Shown here one piece after another: positions 27,319-35,633 of a stretch of DNA of 64,000 nucleotides (within the stretch, counting starts at the first letter, position 1; the number at the start of each line of letters is the position of its first letter). Where the stretch lies: NCBI RefSeq assembly GCF_900109035.1, contig NZ_FNYD01000001.1, positions 372,001 to 436,000 of the forward strand, given 5' to 3'. The DNA is from Cribrihabitans marinus (GTDB taxonomy: Bacteria; Pseudomonadota; Alphaproteobacteria; Rhodobacterales; Rhodobacteraceae). The notes beneath the pieces were generated by a model. It was not told the origin of the DNA. It was given only the letters and a program-made list of their open reading frames with translations, and did no database searches. A program made the translations under genes and the position numbers.

Positions 27319-27384
27319 GCGGCGGCGCGCGGGCCGGTGTCCAAGCAGTCTTGACCTCGGCCCGCATCCTGTCATGAACGGGGC

Positions 27385-28419
27385 ATGAGCACCGGACACC
27401 TGACCATCGACCTGGCCGCATTGGCCGATAACTGGCGATCGCTGGACGCGAAAACCGGCGTGGCGACCGCCGCCGTGGTCAAGGCCGACGGCTATGGCCT
27501 GGGCCTCGGGCCCGTTGCCCGGACGCTGGCCCGCGCCGGGGTGCGGCATTTCTTTGTCGCCATCGCCGAGGAAGGCGCTGAGCTGCGCCGCGCTCTGGGT
27601 CCTGGCCCCGAGATCTCGGTCTTTTCCGGCCACATGCCCGGCGACGCCGATCTGCTGCGGGCGCACGGGCTGACCCCGATGATCAACTCGGTCGACCAGA
27701 TGCTGCGCCATGTCGAACAGTTGCCTCGCCACCGGTTCGGCATCCAGCTCGACACCGGCATGAATCGGCTGGGCATGGAGCCTGCGGAATGGGCGGCGCT
27801 GCGCGACATCGCGCTGCGCCAGAAGCCCACGCTGATCATGTCGCACCTGGCCTGCGCCGATGAACCCTGGCATGGAATGAACGAGCATCAACTCCATGTT
27901 TTCAAGGAATTGACGGATGGTGTTGATGTCCCGCGGTCGCTTGCGGCCACCGGTGGGATCCTGTTGGGCGAACGCTATCACTTCGACCTTTGCCGCCCCG
28001 GCGTCGGCCTCTACGGGGGCGAGCCTTTCGACGAGGCCAAGGCGGTGGCCACGCTGGACCTGCCGGTGATCCAGATCCGCGACCTGACCCCGGGCGAGAC
28101 GGTCGGCTACGGCAACACCTGGACCGCCGCGCGCCCGACGCGGGTGGCCACCGTGGCGGCCGGCTATGCCGACGGCATCCTGCGTGGCTGTACCGGCGGC
28201 ATCGCGCTCTATTCCGGGCAGACCGCCTGTCCGGTGGTCGGGCGCGTGTCGATGGACCTGATCACGGCCGACATTACTGACCTGCCGGGAGACCCGGAAA
28301 GCCTGAGCATTCTCAACCGCTTGCAAACCGTAGACGATCTTGCCGACGCGGCCGGAAGCATCGGCTACGAGATCCTGACCGCGCTTGGGCACCGCTATCG
28401 CCGGAGCTATGTGGAATGA
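27385..28419 (+). CDS. alr: Alanine racemase
   Basis: PLP enzyme making D-alanine for peptidoglycan. 344 residues, slightly short for the family (about 360). The PLP lysine is in [11 protein letters not shown] (about residue 34), and the opposite-face catalytic tyrosine is in GYGNTW of the second subunit region. SHLACADEP and GRVSMDL are typical. The stop overlaps the start of the downstream ABC permease (ATGA), so expression is coupled to mlaE-mlaF. Confidence 0.95.
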   Translation: MSTGHLTIDLAALADNWRSLDAKTGVATAAVVKADGYGLGLGPVARTLARAGVRHFFVAIAEEGAELRRALGPGPEISVFSGHMPGDADLLRAHGLTPMINSVDQMLRHVEQLPRHRFGIQLDTGMNRLGMEPAEWAALRDIALRQKPTLIMSHLACADEPWHGMNEHQLHVFKELTDGVDVPRSLAATGGILLGERYHFDLCRPGVGLYGGEPFDEAKAVATLDLPVIQIRDLTPGETVGYGNTWTAARPTRVATVAAGYADGILRGCTGGIALYSGQTACPVVGRVSMDLITADITDLPGDPESLSILNRLQTVDDLADAAGSIGYEILTALGHRYRRSYVE

Positions 28420-29198
28420 GCGTGCTGGCGATCCCCGGCTGGATCGGTCGGCGCACGCTTGCTGCTCTAGCCGTGTTCGGCCGAGTGGCCCTGTTTGCCC
28501 TGGGTGCGGTCAGCCACATCCTGCGCCCGCCCTACTATCCGCGCGAGATCGGCCTGGCGCTGCTCAACATCGGCTGGTTGTCGCTGCCGGTGGTGGGGCT
28601 GACCGCCATCTTCACCGGCGGTGCGCTGGCGTTGCAGATCTATGCCGGCGGCGCGCGGTTCAACGCCGAGGCGGTGGTGCCGCAGATCGTCGCCATCGGC
28701 ATGGTGCGCGAGCTGGGCCCGGTGCTGGTCGGGCTGATGATCGCGGCGCGCGTGACCTCCTCGATCGCGGCCGAGATCGCCACCATGAAGGTCACCGAAC
28801 AGATCGACGCGCTGGTCACGCTGTCCACGCATCCGATGAAATACCTGGTCGGTCCGCGGGTGCTGGCGGCACTGATCACCGTGCCGCTGCTGGTGGGCGT
28901 GGGCGACGTGATCGGCATTGCCGGCGGCTATGCCGTGTCGGTGCAGAACCTGGGATTCAACGCCGCCGCCTACCTGACCAACACGGTCAACTTCCTCGAG
29001 CTGCGCGACATCGTCTCGTCGCTGGTCAAGGGCGCGGCCTTCGGCATGATCGCCTCGGTGATGGGCTGCTACTACGGCATGAACTCGGGCCGCGGCGCAC
29101 AGGGCGTGGGCCGCGCCACCAAGGGTTCGGTCGAGGCGGCGGCGGTGCTGATCCTGGCCGCGAACTTCGTGCTGACGGGGGTGTTCTTCTCGGTATGA
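28416..29198 (+). CDS. mlaE: MlaE/YrbE-type ABC transporter permease
   Basis: Inner-membrane permease of the phospholipid transport (Mla) family, 260 residues with about five to six hydrophobic segments. The MlaE signature runs through [19 protein letters not shown] and [16 protein letters not shown]. It overlaps alr upstream and the ATPase gene downstream by 4 bases each. Mla systems move phospholipid between the inner and outer membranes to keep outer-membrane asymmetry. The expected MCE-domain partner (MlaD) is not in this cluster. Confidence 0.93.
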   Translation: MSVLAIPGWIGRRTLAALAVFGRVALFALGAVSHILRPPYYPREIGLALLNIGWLSLPVVGLTAIFTGGALALQIYAGGARFNAEAVVPQIVAIGMVRELGPVLVGLMIAARVTSSIAAEIATMKVTEQIDALVTLSTHPMKYLVGPRVLAALITVPLLVGVGDVIGIAGGYAVSVQNLGFNAAAYLTNTVNFLELRDIVSSLVKGAAFGMIASVMGCYYGMNSGRGAQGVGRATKGSVEAAAVLILAANFVLTGVFFSV

Positions 29199-29941
29199 TC
29201 GAAATGCAGGACGTCCATAAGGCCTTTGGCGACAACCGGGTGCTGCAGGGCATGACGCTGACGATCCCCAAGGGCACGTCGCTGGTCATCATCGGCGGAT
29301 CGGGCACCGGCAAGTCTGTGGCGCTCAAATGTATCCTGGGCCTGATCCAGCCGGAGTCCGGTCGGATCCTGGTGGATGGCAAGGATGCCTCGAAAGGTGA
29401 CCGCGACGCCTTCCTGGCCCGGTTCGGAATGTTGTTCCAGGGCGGCGCGCTGTTCGATTCGCTGCCCGTGTGGCAGAACGTGGCCTTCCGCCTGCTGCGC
29501 GGATCGCTGAAGCGTCCGCAGGAAGAAGCCCGCCAGATCGCCATCGAAAAACTGCGCCGCGTCGGGCTGAAGGCGGACGTGGCCGACCGCCTGCCCGCCG
29601 AGCTGTCGGGCGGGATGCAGAAACGCGTGGGCCTGGCCCGCGCCATCGCCGCCGAGCCCGAGATCATCTTCTTCGACGAGCCGACCACCGGGCTCGACCC
29701 GATCATGGCGGGCGTCATCAACGACCTGATCCGCGAGATCGTGACCGAGATGGGGGCGACCGCCATGACCATCACCCATGACATGACCAGCGTGCGCGCC
29801 ATTGCCGACGATGTGGCCATGCTGCATGACGGGGTGATCCAGTGGACCGGGCCCGTCGCGCAGATGGATGCCAGCGGCGATCCGTATCTCGACCAGTTCA
29901 TCCACGGCCGCGCCGAGGGACCGATCGAGGCTGTGCGGTGA
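29195..29941 (+). CDS. mlaF: MlaF-type ABC transporter ATP-binding protein
   Basis: 248 residues from the ATG at 29195, which overlaps the permease stop. Walker A is GGSGTGKS, the Q-loop lies in MLFQGGALFDSL, the ABC signature is LSGGMQKRVGLARA, Walker B is EIIFFDEPTTGLDP, and the switch histidine is in TITHDM. Partner of the permease just upstream. The downstream PqiA-like gene overlaps it by 4 bases, so all three are probably made together. Confidence 0.95.
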   Translation: MIEMQDVHKAFGDNRVLQGMTLTIPKGTSLVIIGGSGTGKSVALKCILGLIQPESGRILVDGKDASKGDRDAFLARFGMLFQGGALFDSLPVWQNVAFRLLRGSLKRPQEEARQIAIEKLRRVGLKADVADRLPAELSGGMQKRVGLARAIAAEPEIIFFDEPTTGLDPIMAGVINDLIREIVTEMGATAMTITHDMTSVRAIADDVAMLHDGVIQWTGPVAQMDASGDPYLDQFIHGRAEGPIEAVR

Positions 29942-30375
29942 AATACGCCAACCTCGCCCTGCTCGTCCTGTTTCCGGTCGCCTGGTTCGCGCCGCTCCTG
30001 CGCGCGGGCATCGCCCTGCCGCTGTTCGGACTCAGCGAGATTTCGGTGATCTCGGGCCTGCAATCGCTGTGGGACAGCGACGTGGCCCTGGCGCTGCTGG
30101 TGACCTTCCTGGCGGTCTTTGCGCCCTACATGAAGACCATCGGCCTGGCGCTGATCCATTTCGGCCTGCTGCGCCGCAAGGCGCTGCCGGCGCTGGAGAT
30201 CCTCGGCAAGCTTGCCATGGCCGACGTGTTCCTGATCGCGCTCTACGTGGTCATCGTCAAGGGCGTGGGCCTGGCGCGGGTCGAGACCGCCTGGGGCCTC
30301 TATCTCTTCACCGCCTGCATCCTCGCCTCGATCGCCATCGGCTGGCTCAGCGAGCCCCGCGCAAAGCGCGCTTGA
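29938..30375 (+). CDS. PqiA-like membrane protein
   Basis: 145 residues from a GTG at 29938 that overlaps the ATPase stop. Four hydrophobic segments are visible, and the LGKLAMADVFLIAL segment is characteristic of the paraquat-inducible protein A domain. There is no cysteine-rich zinc domain, so it corresponds to one minimal PqiA module. PqiA proteins work with MCE proteins in envelope lipid traffic. Here it takes the operon place where an MCE subunit would be expected. Confidence 0.82.
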   Translation: MKYANLALLVLFPVAWFAPLLRAGIALPLFGLSEISVISGLQSLWDSDVALALLVTFLAVFAPYMKTIGLALIHFGLLRRKALPALEILGKLAMADVFLIALYVVIVKGVGLARVETAWGLYLFTACILASIAIGWLSEPRAKRA

Positions 30376-30406
30376 GCCGCCCGCCGCCTTGAGGCACTAG
30401 GGAAGA

Positions 30407-31768
30407 ATGGCAAAACCGTCCTTCTCCTGCTCCGCCTGCGGGGCCTCCTATACCAAGTGGTCCGGCCGCTGCGAAGGCTGCGGCGCGTGGAACACGATCA
30501 GCCAGGATGTGCCGCTGTCGGCGGGCCCGGCCTCGAAGGCGCTGGGCGCCCGGCGTGGCCGCACCATCGCGCTCAGCGACCTTGCCACCGACGAGGCGCC
30601 GCCGCCGCGCACCCTGAGCGGGCTGGACGAGCTGGACCGGGTGCTGGGCGGCGGGCTGGTCCCGGCCTCGGCCATCCTGGTCGGCGGCGATCCTGGCATC
30701 GGCAAGTCGACGCTTCTGCTGCAGGCGGCCGCGCATTTCGCGCGCGCCGGGCTCAAGACGCTCTATGTCTCGGGCGAGGAGGCCAGCGCGCAGGTGCGGA
30801 TGCGCGCCCGCCGGCTGGGGCTGGGCGACGCGCCGGTGCAATTGGCCGCCGAGACCAACTTGCGCGACATCCTGACCACGCTCGAGACCGAGAAACCCGG
30901 GCTGGTGATCATCGATTCGATCCAGACCATGTGGGCCGACAATGTCGAAAGCGCGCCCGGCTCGGTCAGCCAGGTCCGCGCTGCCGCGCATGAGCTGACC
31001 AGCTTTGCCAAGCGCCACGGGGTGTCCGTGGTGCTGGTGGGCCATGTCACCAAGGAGGGCCAGATCGCCGGCCCCCGCGTGGTCGAGCACATGGTCGACA
31101 CGGTGCTCTATTTCGAGGGTGAGCGCGGCCACCAGTTCCGCATCCTGCGCAGCGTCAAGAACCGCTTTGGCGCCGCCGACGAGATCGGCGTGTTCGAGAT
31201 GACGGGGCGCGGGCTGGAGCAGGTTCTCAACCCCTCGGCGCTGTTTCTGTCCGAGCGCGGCACGCCCAGTGCCGGGTCGGTCGTGTTCGCCGGGATCGAG
31301 GGCACCCGCCCCGTGCTGGTCGAGTTGCAGGCGCTGGTCGCGCCCTCCTCGCTCAGCCAGCCGCGCCGCACGGTGGTGGGCTGGGACGGCGGGCGGCTGG
31401 CGATGATCCTGGCGGTGCTCGAGGCGCGATGCGGCATCCCGTTTGCCGGTCTCGACGTCTATCTCAACGTCGCCGGCGGCATGAAGATCTCGGAACCGGC
31501 GGCCGACCTGGCCGTTGCCGCCGCGCTGCTCAGCGCGCGCGAGGACAGCGCCTTGCCGGCGGAAACGGTGGTTTTCGGCGAGATTTCCCTCTCTGGCGCC
31601 CTGCGCCCGGCGGCGCAGACCGAAAACAGGTTGAAAGAGGCGCAAAAACTTGGTTTCACCTCCGCCATTGCTCCGGCAGGTGGCAAGACCGGAACCGTTG
31701 CCGGTCTGCAACTGGCCCGACCCTCCGATCTACAGGGGTTTGTTGGCGAAACCTTCGGAGCGGGGTAA
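30407..31768 (+). CDS. radA: DNA repair protein RadA
   Basis: RecA-related ATPase that processes recombination intermediates. 453 residues. The N-terminal C4 zinc finger is CSACG...CEGCG, Walker A is GGDPGIGKST, the RadA-specific KNRFG motif is in SVKNRFGAADEIG, and the C-terminal Lon-protease-like domain (AGLDVYLNVAGG) is present. It starts 31 bases after the PqiA-like gene on the same strand and is followed by cvpA and purF. Confidence 0.96.
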   Translation: MAKPSFSCSACGASYTKWSGRCEGCGAWNTISQDVPLSAGPASKALGARRGRTIALSDLATDEAPPPRTLSGLDELDRVLGGGLVPASAILVGGDPGIGKSTLLLQAAAHFARAGLKTLYVSGEEASAQVRMRARRLGLGDAPVQLAAETNLRDILTTLETEKPGLVIIDSIQTMWADNVESAPGSVSQVRAAAHELTSFAKRHGVSVVLVGHVTKEGQIAGPRVVEHMVDTVLYFEGERGHQFRILRSVKNRFGAADEIGVFEMTGRGLEQVLNPSALFLSERGTPSAGSVVFAGIEGTRPVLVELQALVAPSSLSQPRRTVVGWDGGRLAMILAVLEARCGIPFAGLDVYLNVAGGMKISEPAADLAVAAALLSAREDSALPAETVVFGEISLSGALRPAAQTENRLKEAQKLGFTSAIAPAGGKTGTVAGLQLARPSDLQGFVGETFGAG

Positions 31769-31810
31769 GGTCCCGGCGCGGGGCACAAGAGGCAAAAACA
31801 GGCGAGGGCC

Positions 31811-32365
31811 ATGGAAGGTTTCACCATCATCGACGGGGTCGTGGCCCTTGTGATCGTTTTGTCGGCCATTCTGGCCTATGCGCGCGGCCTTGTGCGCGAG
31901 GTCATGGCGATCCTGGGCTGGGTCGCCGCCGCCGTCCTGGCCTTCATCTTCGCGCCGCAGGCGGTGCCGCTGGTGCGCGAGTTGCCGGTGGTCGGCGATT
32001 TCCTGGGCGACAGCTGCGAACTGGCGGTGATCGCCGCCTTCGCCGGTGTCTTTGCATTGGCGCTGATCGTGGTCAGCTTCTTCACGCCGCTGTTCTCCTC
32101 GCTGGTACAGAGATCCGCCCTGGGCGGGCTGGACCAGGCGCTGGGCTTCATGTTCGGCGTGGCGCGCGGCATCCTCTTGGTGGCCATCGCCTTCTTCGTC
32201 TATGACACGGTGATGACCGGGCAGAGCTATACCGTCGTCGACGAAAGCCGCTCGGCGCTGGTGTTCGAGCGGATGACCGGCAAGATCGAGGAACAGGACC
32301 CCGAGCAGGCCCTGGGCTGGATCACGCAGCAATACGAACAGCTTGTGGGCACCTGCGCCGAGTGA
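31811..32365 (+). CDS. cvpA: CvpA family membrane protein
   Basis: 184 residues with four hydrophobic segments in the first 135 or so positions and a polar C-terminal tail (about residues 140-184). The N-terminus FTIIDGVVALVIVLSAIL and the ARGLVREVM loop are CvpA hallmarks. CvpA is needed for colicin V export in E. coli and frequently lies next to purF, as here. Its molecular role is still not well defined. Confidence 0.9.
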   Translation: MEGFTIIDGVVALVIVLSAILAYARGLVREVMAILGWVAAAVLAFIFAPQAVPLVRELPVVGDFLGDSCELAVIAAFAGVFALALIVVSFFTPLFSSLVQRSALGGLDQALGFMFGVARGILLVAIAFFVYDTVMTGQSYTVVDESRSALVFERMTGKIEEQDPEQALGWITQQYEQLVGTCAE

Positions 32366-32509
32366 TCGCCGCGCCCGGAGGATCACATGCCGCGCGCGGT
32401 GCGCCCCGAAGGGCGGCTGCGGCGATTTGAGTTGTGATCCTTTCGTGACACCGGGCGGCAGAGGCAGTATGTCGGGGCCGGAAAGCGCCACGGATTCGGA
32501 GCCGCTGAC

Positions 32510-34009
32510 TTGCCCAAGCCGCAGATGCCCCCTGCCCACCCGTTCGACACCAGCCATTTGCGTGACCTCGGTCACGACGACAAGCTGCACGAAGAATGCG
32601 GGATATTCGGCGTTGTCGGCGTGGCGGACGCCGCCAGTTTCGTGGCGCTCGGGCTGCACGCGCTCCAGCATCGCGGGCAAGAGGCCGGCGGCATCGTCAC
32701 CCACGATCCCGAACAGGGGTTCAACTCGGCCCGCCGCTTCGGCTATGTGCGCGACAACTTCACCTCGAAATCGGTGATGGAGACGCTGCCGGGGCCGCTG
32801 GCCATCGGCCATGTCCGCTACTCCACCGCAGGCTCCAAGGGCCAGACCGCCATCCGCGACGTGCAGCCGTTCTTCGGCGAGTTCGCCATGGGCGGCGCGG
32901 CGATTGCCCATAACGGCAACATCACCAATGCCAACGCGCTGCGGCGCGAGCTGATCGAGCGCGGCTCGATCTTCCAGAGCTCTTCGGACAGCGAGTGCAT
33001 CATCCACCTGATGGCACGGTCGCTGCAGCGCACCATCCCCGAGCGGATGGAGGATGCGCTGCGCCGGGTCGAGGGCGCGTTCTCGGTCGTGGCCATGACC
33101 CGAACCAAGCTCATCGGCGTGCGCGACCCGATGGGCGTGCGGCCGCTGGTGCTGGGCCAGATCGGCGACGGCTGGGTGCTGAGTTCGGAGACCTGCGCGC
33201 TGGACATCATCGGCGCCGAGTTCATCCGCGAGATCAAACCCGGCGAAATGGTCGTGATCACCGACAAGGGCGTCGAGAGCCATTTCCCGTTCCGCCCGCG
33301 TCCCTCGAAGTTCTGCATCTTCGAGCATGTCTATTTTTCGCGCCCCGATTCGATCCTGGGCGGGCGCAGCGTCTACGAGACCCGCGAGGGGATCGGCCGC
33401 GAACTGGCCAAGGAAAGCCCGGTCGAGGCCGATCTGGTCTGCCCGGTGCCCGACAGCGGCACGCCGGCGGCGATCGGGTTCTCGCTGGAATCCGGCATCC
33501 CCTATGCGATGGGGATCATCCGCAACCAGTATATGGGCCGCACCTTCATCGAGCCCACCGAGCAGATCCGCAACATGGGCGTGCGGCTCAAGCTGAACGT
33601 CAACCGCGCCCTGATCCGCGGCAAGCGCGTGGTGCTGGTGGACGATTCCGTCGTGCGCGGCACGACCAGCCGCAAGATCAAGGAAATGATCCTGGATGCC
33701 GGCGCGCGGGAGGTGCATTTCCGCATCGCCAGCCCGCCGACGGCCTGGCCCTGTTTCTATGGCGTCGACACGCCCGAACGCGAGAAGCTGCTGGCCGCCA
33801 CGATGTCCGAGGACGAGATGACCCGCCATCTGGCGGTCGACAGCCTGAAATTCATCTCGCTCGACGGGCTCTACCGTGCCGTGGGCGAGGCCTCGGGCCG
33901 GGACGCCGGCTGCCCGCAATATTGCGACGCCTGTTTCTCGGGCGAATACCCGGTGACGCCGGCCGACATGGTCGAGAAGGGTTTCCAGGTCAAATCCGCC
34001 GCCGAGTGA
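32510..34009 (+). CDS. purF: Amidophosphoribosyltransferase, Fe-S type
   Basis: First committed enzyme of purine synthesis. 499 residues from a TTG at 32510, which has GGAG 8 bases upstream; the ATG at 32525 lacks such a site but is the alternative. The catalytic cysteine is C30 in EECGIFGVVG, so a propeptide of 29 (or 24) residues must be removed. PRPP is bound by VVLVDDSVVRGTTS. Four cysteines in the positions of the B. subtilis 4Fe-4S ligands are seen (KFCIFEHVYF, PCFYGVD, CDAC), so an oxygen-sensitive cluster is likely, unlike the cluster-free E. coli enzyme. Confidence 0.96.
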   Translation: MPKPQMPPAHPFDTSHLRDLGHDDKLHEECGIFGVVGVADAASFVALGLHALQHRGQEAGGIVTHDPEQGFNSARRFGYVRDNFTSKSVMETLPGPLAIGHVRYSTAGSKGQTAIRDVQPFFGEFAMGGAAIAHNGNITNANALRRELIERGSIFQSSSDSECIIHLMARSLQRTIPERMEDALRRVEGAFSVVAMTRTKLIGVRDPMGVRPLVLGQIGDGWVLSSETCALDIIGAEFIREIKPGEMVVITDKGVESHFPFRPRPSKFCIFEHVYFSRPDSILGGRSVYETREGIGRELAKESPVEADLVCPVPDSGTPAAIGFSLESGIPYAMGIIRNQYMGRTFIEPTEQIRNMGVRLKLNVNRALIRGKRVVLVDDSVVRGTTSRKIKEMILDAGAREVHFRIASPPTAWPCFYGVDTPEREKLLAATMSEDEMTRHLAVDSLKFISLDGLYRAVGEASGRDAGCPQYCDACFSGEYPVTPADMVEKGFQVKSAAE

Positions 34010-34160
34010 CCGCGTCGGCGGGTCTTCGCCGCATCCCCCTGGCCGTCAGGGCACCTGAACCGTTATGTCGCAGGGTCACCTCTTTTGCCCAGGCCCGCCC
34101 CCTGATACCGGGCGGCTCTCAGGACCGAAACAAGGGGCGCCGGACAGCCGGCGAACGAAC

Positions 34161-34406
34161 ATGGTAAATTCCATCGTTGAAAAAGCCGCGACGCAACAGG
34201 CCGACCTGGGCGGCGGCGGAACCGACATCCTGGGCGTGTTCGGACCGCAGAACGACCTGCAGGCGCTGGTCCGTACGCCGTGGGGTCGGATCCGGACGGT
34301 CGAGCGTGGCGCGCGCCTGCAGGGCGGCCGCATCGCCGCGATTGACGCTGAGGGGGTCATCATTCAGAAGAACGGCCAGGCCTACAGGTTGAAGCTGTTG
34401 AACTGA
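34161..34406 (+). CDS. Small protein resembling PilP/GspC homology-region domains
   Basis: 81 residues from the ATG at 34161. The segment ILGVFGPQNDLQALVRTPWG, then a GxRLxGGxI unit and IDAEGVIIQKNGQAY, matches the compact beta domain found in pilus or type II secretion proteins (PilP, GspC). There is no signal peptide or membrane helix, and no pilus genes are adjacent. Function is inferred only from fold-like resemblance. It is followed after 7 bases by a DUF1284 gene. Confidence 0.6.
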   Translation: MVNSIVEKAATQQADLGGGGTDILGVFGPQNDLQALVRTPWGRIRTVERGARLQGGRIAAIDAEGVIIQKNGQAYRLKLLN

Positions 34407-34413
34407 GGGGCGC

Positions 34414-34827
34414 ATGCCGATCCGCTTCCGACCGCATCATTTCCTCTGCGCGCTGGGATTTCGCGGCAAGGGATATTCCGACGCGTTCACCGGAAACATG
34501 GCGCGGATCGTGCAGGACGGGCTGCGCGGTCCCGGCGGAGATGCCCGGCAGATCGAGGTGGTCGGCGCCACCGACGACATCTGCATCCCCTGCCCGCACC
34601 GCCGCGGGACGCTCTGCGCGAAAGAGACACGCATCGCGGCGCTCGACGCCCGGCATGCCGCCGCGCTGAACCTGGCAGCGGGCGACCTGCTGACCTGGGG
34701 CGCGGCCAAGGAACGGATCCGCGCGCTTGTGGCGCCGGGCGACCTGAGCCGGCTCTGCGCCGGTTGCCAATGGCTGGCTGCCGGCTATTGCGAGGGCGCG
34801 CTCCGGGCCCTGCACGGCGCCGAGTGA
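34414..34827 (+). CDS. DUF1284 cysteine-rich protein
   Basis: 137 residues. The family start RFRPHHFLCALGFRGKGYS and the DDICIPCPHRRGTLC block are clear. Counting CIPC, the next C in TLC, CAGC and a last C in YCEG, it has at least six cysteines suited to binding iron-sulfur or zinc. Soluble and cytoplasmic. Function is not established for this family; a metal-binding or redox role is inferred from the cysteines. Confidence 0.78.
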   Translation: MPIRFRPHHFLCALGFRGKGYSDAFTGNMARIVQDGLRGPGGDARQIEVVGATDDICIPCPHRRGTLCAKETRIAALDARHAAALNLAAGDLLTWGAAKERIRALVAPGDLSRLCAGCQWLAAGYCEGALRALHGAE

Positions 34828-34881
34828 CCCGCGCCTGCGGCGTTTCAGGCGGGTTTCGACATCATGGCCCCGAAAACGACA

Positions 34882-34906
34882 AGGGACGCCCGCTTGGGGC
34901 GTCCCT
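34882..34906. terminator. Terminator between DUF1284 gene and bioY
   Basis: AGGGACGCC (34882-34890) and GGCGTCCCT (34898-34906) pair across a 7-base loop. It lies between two convergent genes and may serve both; on the minus strand TTGTCGTTTT follows, a weak T-rich tail. Confidence 0.6.
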
Positions 34907-34929
34907 GTTCCGGCAATGCCGGTGTTGTT

Positions 34930-35532
34930 TCAGCCGCGGCGGGACTTGAGCGCGGCCCATCCGCCGGTCACGACCAGTGCCGCGATCACGGCCTTGAGCG
35001 CGTCGCCCAGCAGGAACGGGCTGACCCAGTAGGTCCAGATCGCGTCCGCCGACGAGCCGACCCAGCTGCCCTCGAAGCCCAGAGCGCCGGCAACAGCCAT
35101 CGGCCAGGCCACACCCGGGATGTAGAGGACCGCCGAGGCGACGATGCCCACCAGCGCGGTGCCGATCACGCCGCGCGCCAACCCGCGCTCGGCGGCCAGA
35201 CCGGCCAGCCAGGCCATCAGCACGAAGCCCACCAGGAACCCGGCCGTGGGGCCGACCAGCGCAGCCGTCGACATGCCGTTGGCAAAGACCGGCAGACCGG
35301 CCGCGCCTTCGGCCAGGTAGGCCAGCAGCGTCGCCGCGCCCAGCCGCGATCCGAAGGTCAGGCCCACGATCAGGATGGCCAGGGTCTGCAGGGTCATCGG
35401 CACCGGGATCATCGGCACGCTGATCTGCGCCGCCACGGCGATGAACAGCGAGCCGCCCAGCACCATCGCGGCCTTGCGCCCCAGCGTGTCGGAGCCGATC
35501 ACGGCCTGGCCCAGAACGGTCTGTCTTGTCAT
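34930..35532 (-). CDS. bioY: Biotin transporter BioY
   Basis: Substrate-binding membrane subunit of an ECF-type biotin uptake system, 200 residues from the ATG at 35532 (AAGGAG upstream). Six hydrophobic segments are visible. The family motif follows ISVPMIPVPMTLQTLAIL, then GLPVFANG and the PTAGFLVGF segment. No bioMN genes are adjacent, so it may work alone or with a shared energising module. A strong promoter overlapped by an inverted repeat (35560-35606) suggests repression by biotin or another signal. Confidence 0.93.
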   Translation of the reverse strand: MTRQTVLGQAVIGSDTLGRKAAMVLGGSLFIAVAAQISVPMIPVPMTLQTLAILIVGLTFGSRLGAATLLAYLAEGAAGLPVFANGMSTAALVGPTAGFLVGFVLMAWLAGLAAERGLARGVIGTALVGIVASAVLYIPGVAWPMAVAGALGFEGSWVGSSADAIWTYWVSPFLLGDALKAVIAALVVTGGWAALKSRRG

Positions 35533-35559
35533 GTCACGTCTCCTTCGGGATTTCGGCGC

Positions 35560-35606
35560 ATTTTTTTGCTGCACCCGCGAAATGTCAAGGCAACACGCTT
35601 GCCTTG
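35560..35606 (-). promoter_or_regulatory. bioY promoter with overlapping operator
   Basis: On the minus strand TTGACA (35588-35583) and AAAAAT (35565-35560) are spaced by 17 bases. A perfect inverted repeat, CAAGGCAA-N5-TTGCCTTG (35586-35606), overlaps the first three bases of the -35 box, so a bound protein would block RNA polymerase. It does not match the BioR-type site TTATNNATAA, so the regulator is unknown. It could also control the divergent SDR gene. Confidence 0.55.
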
Positions 35607-35633
35607 CCTCAAAAAGGATGAAATCAGCGGCGC

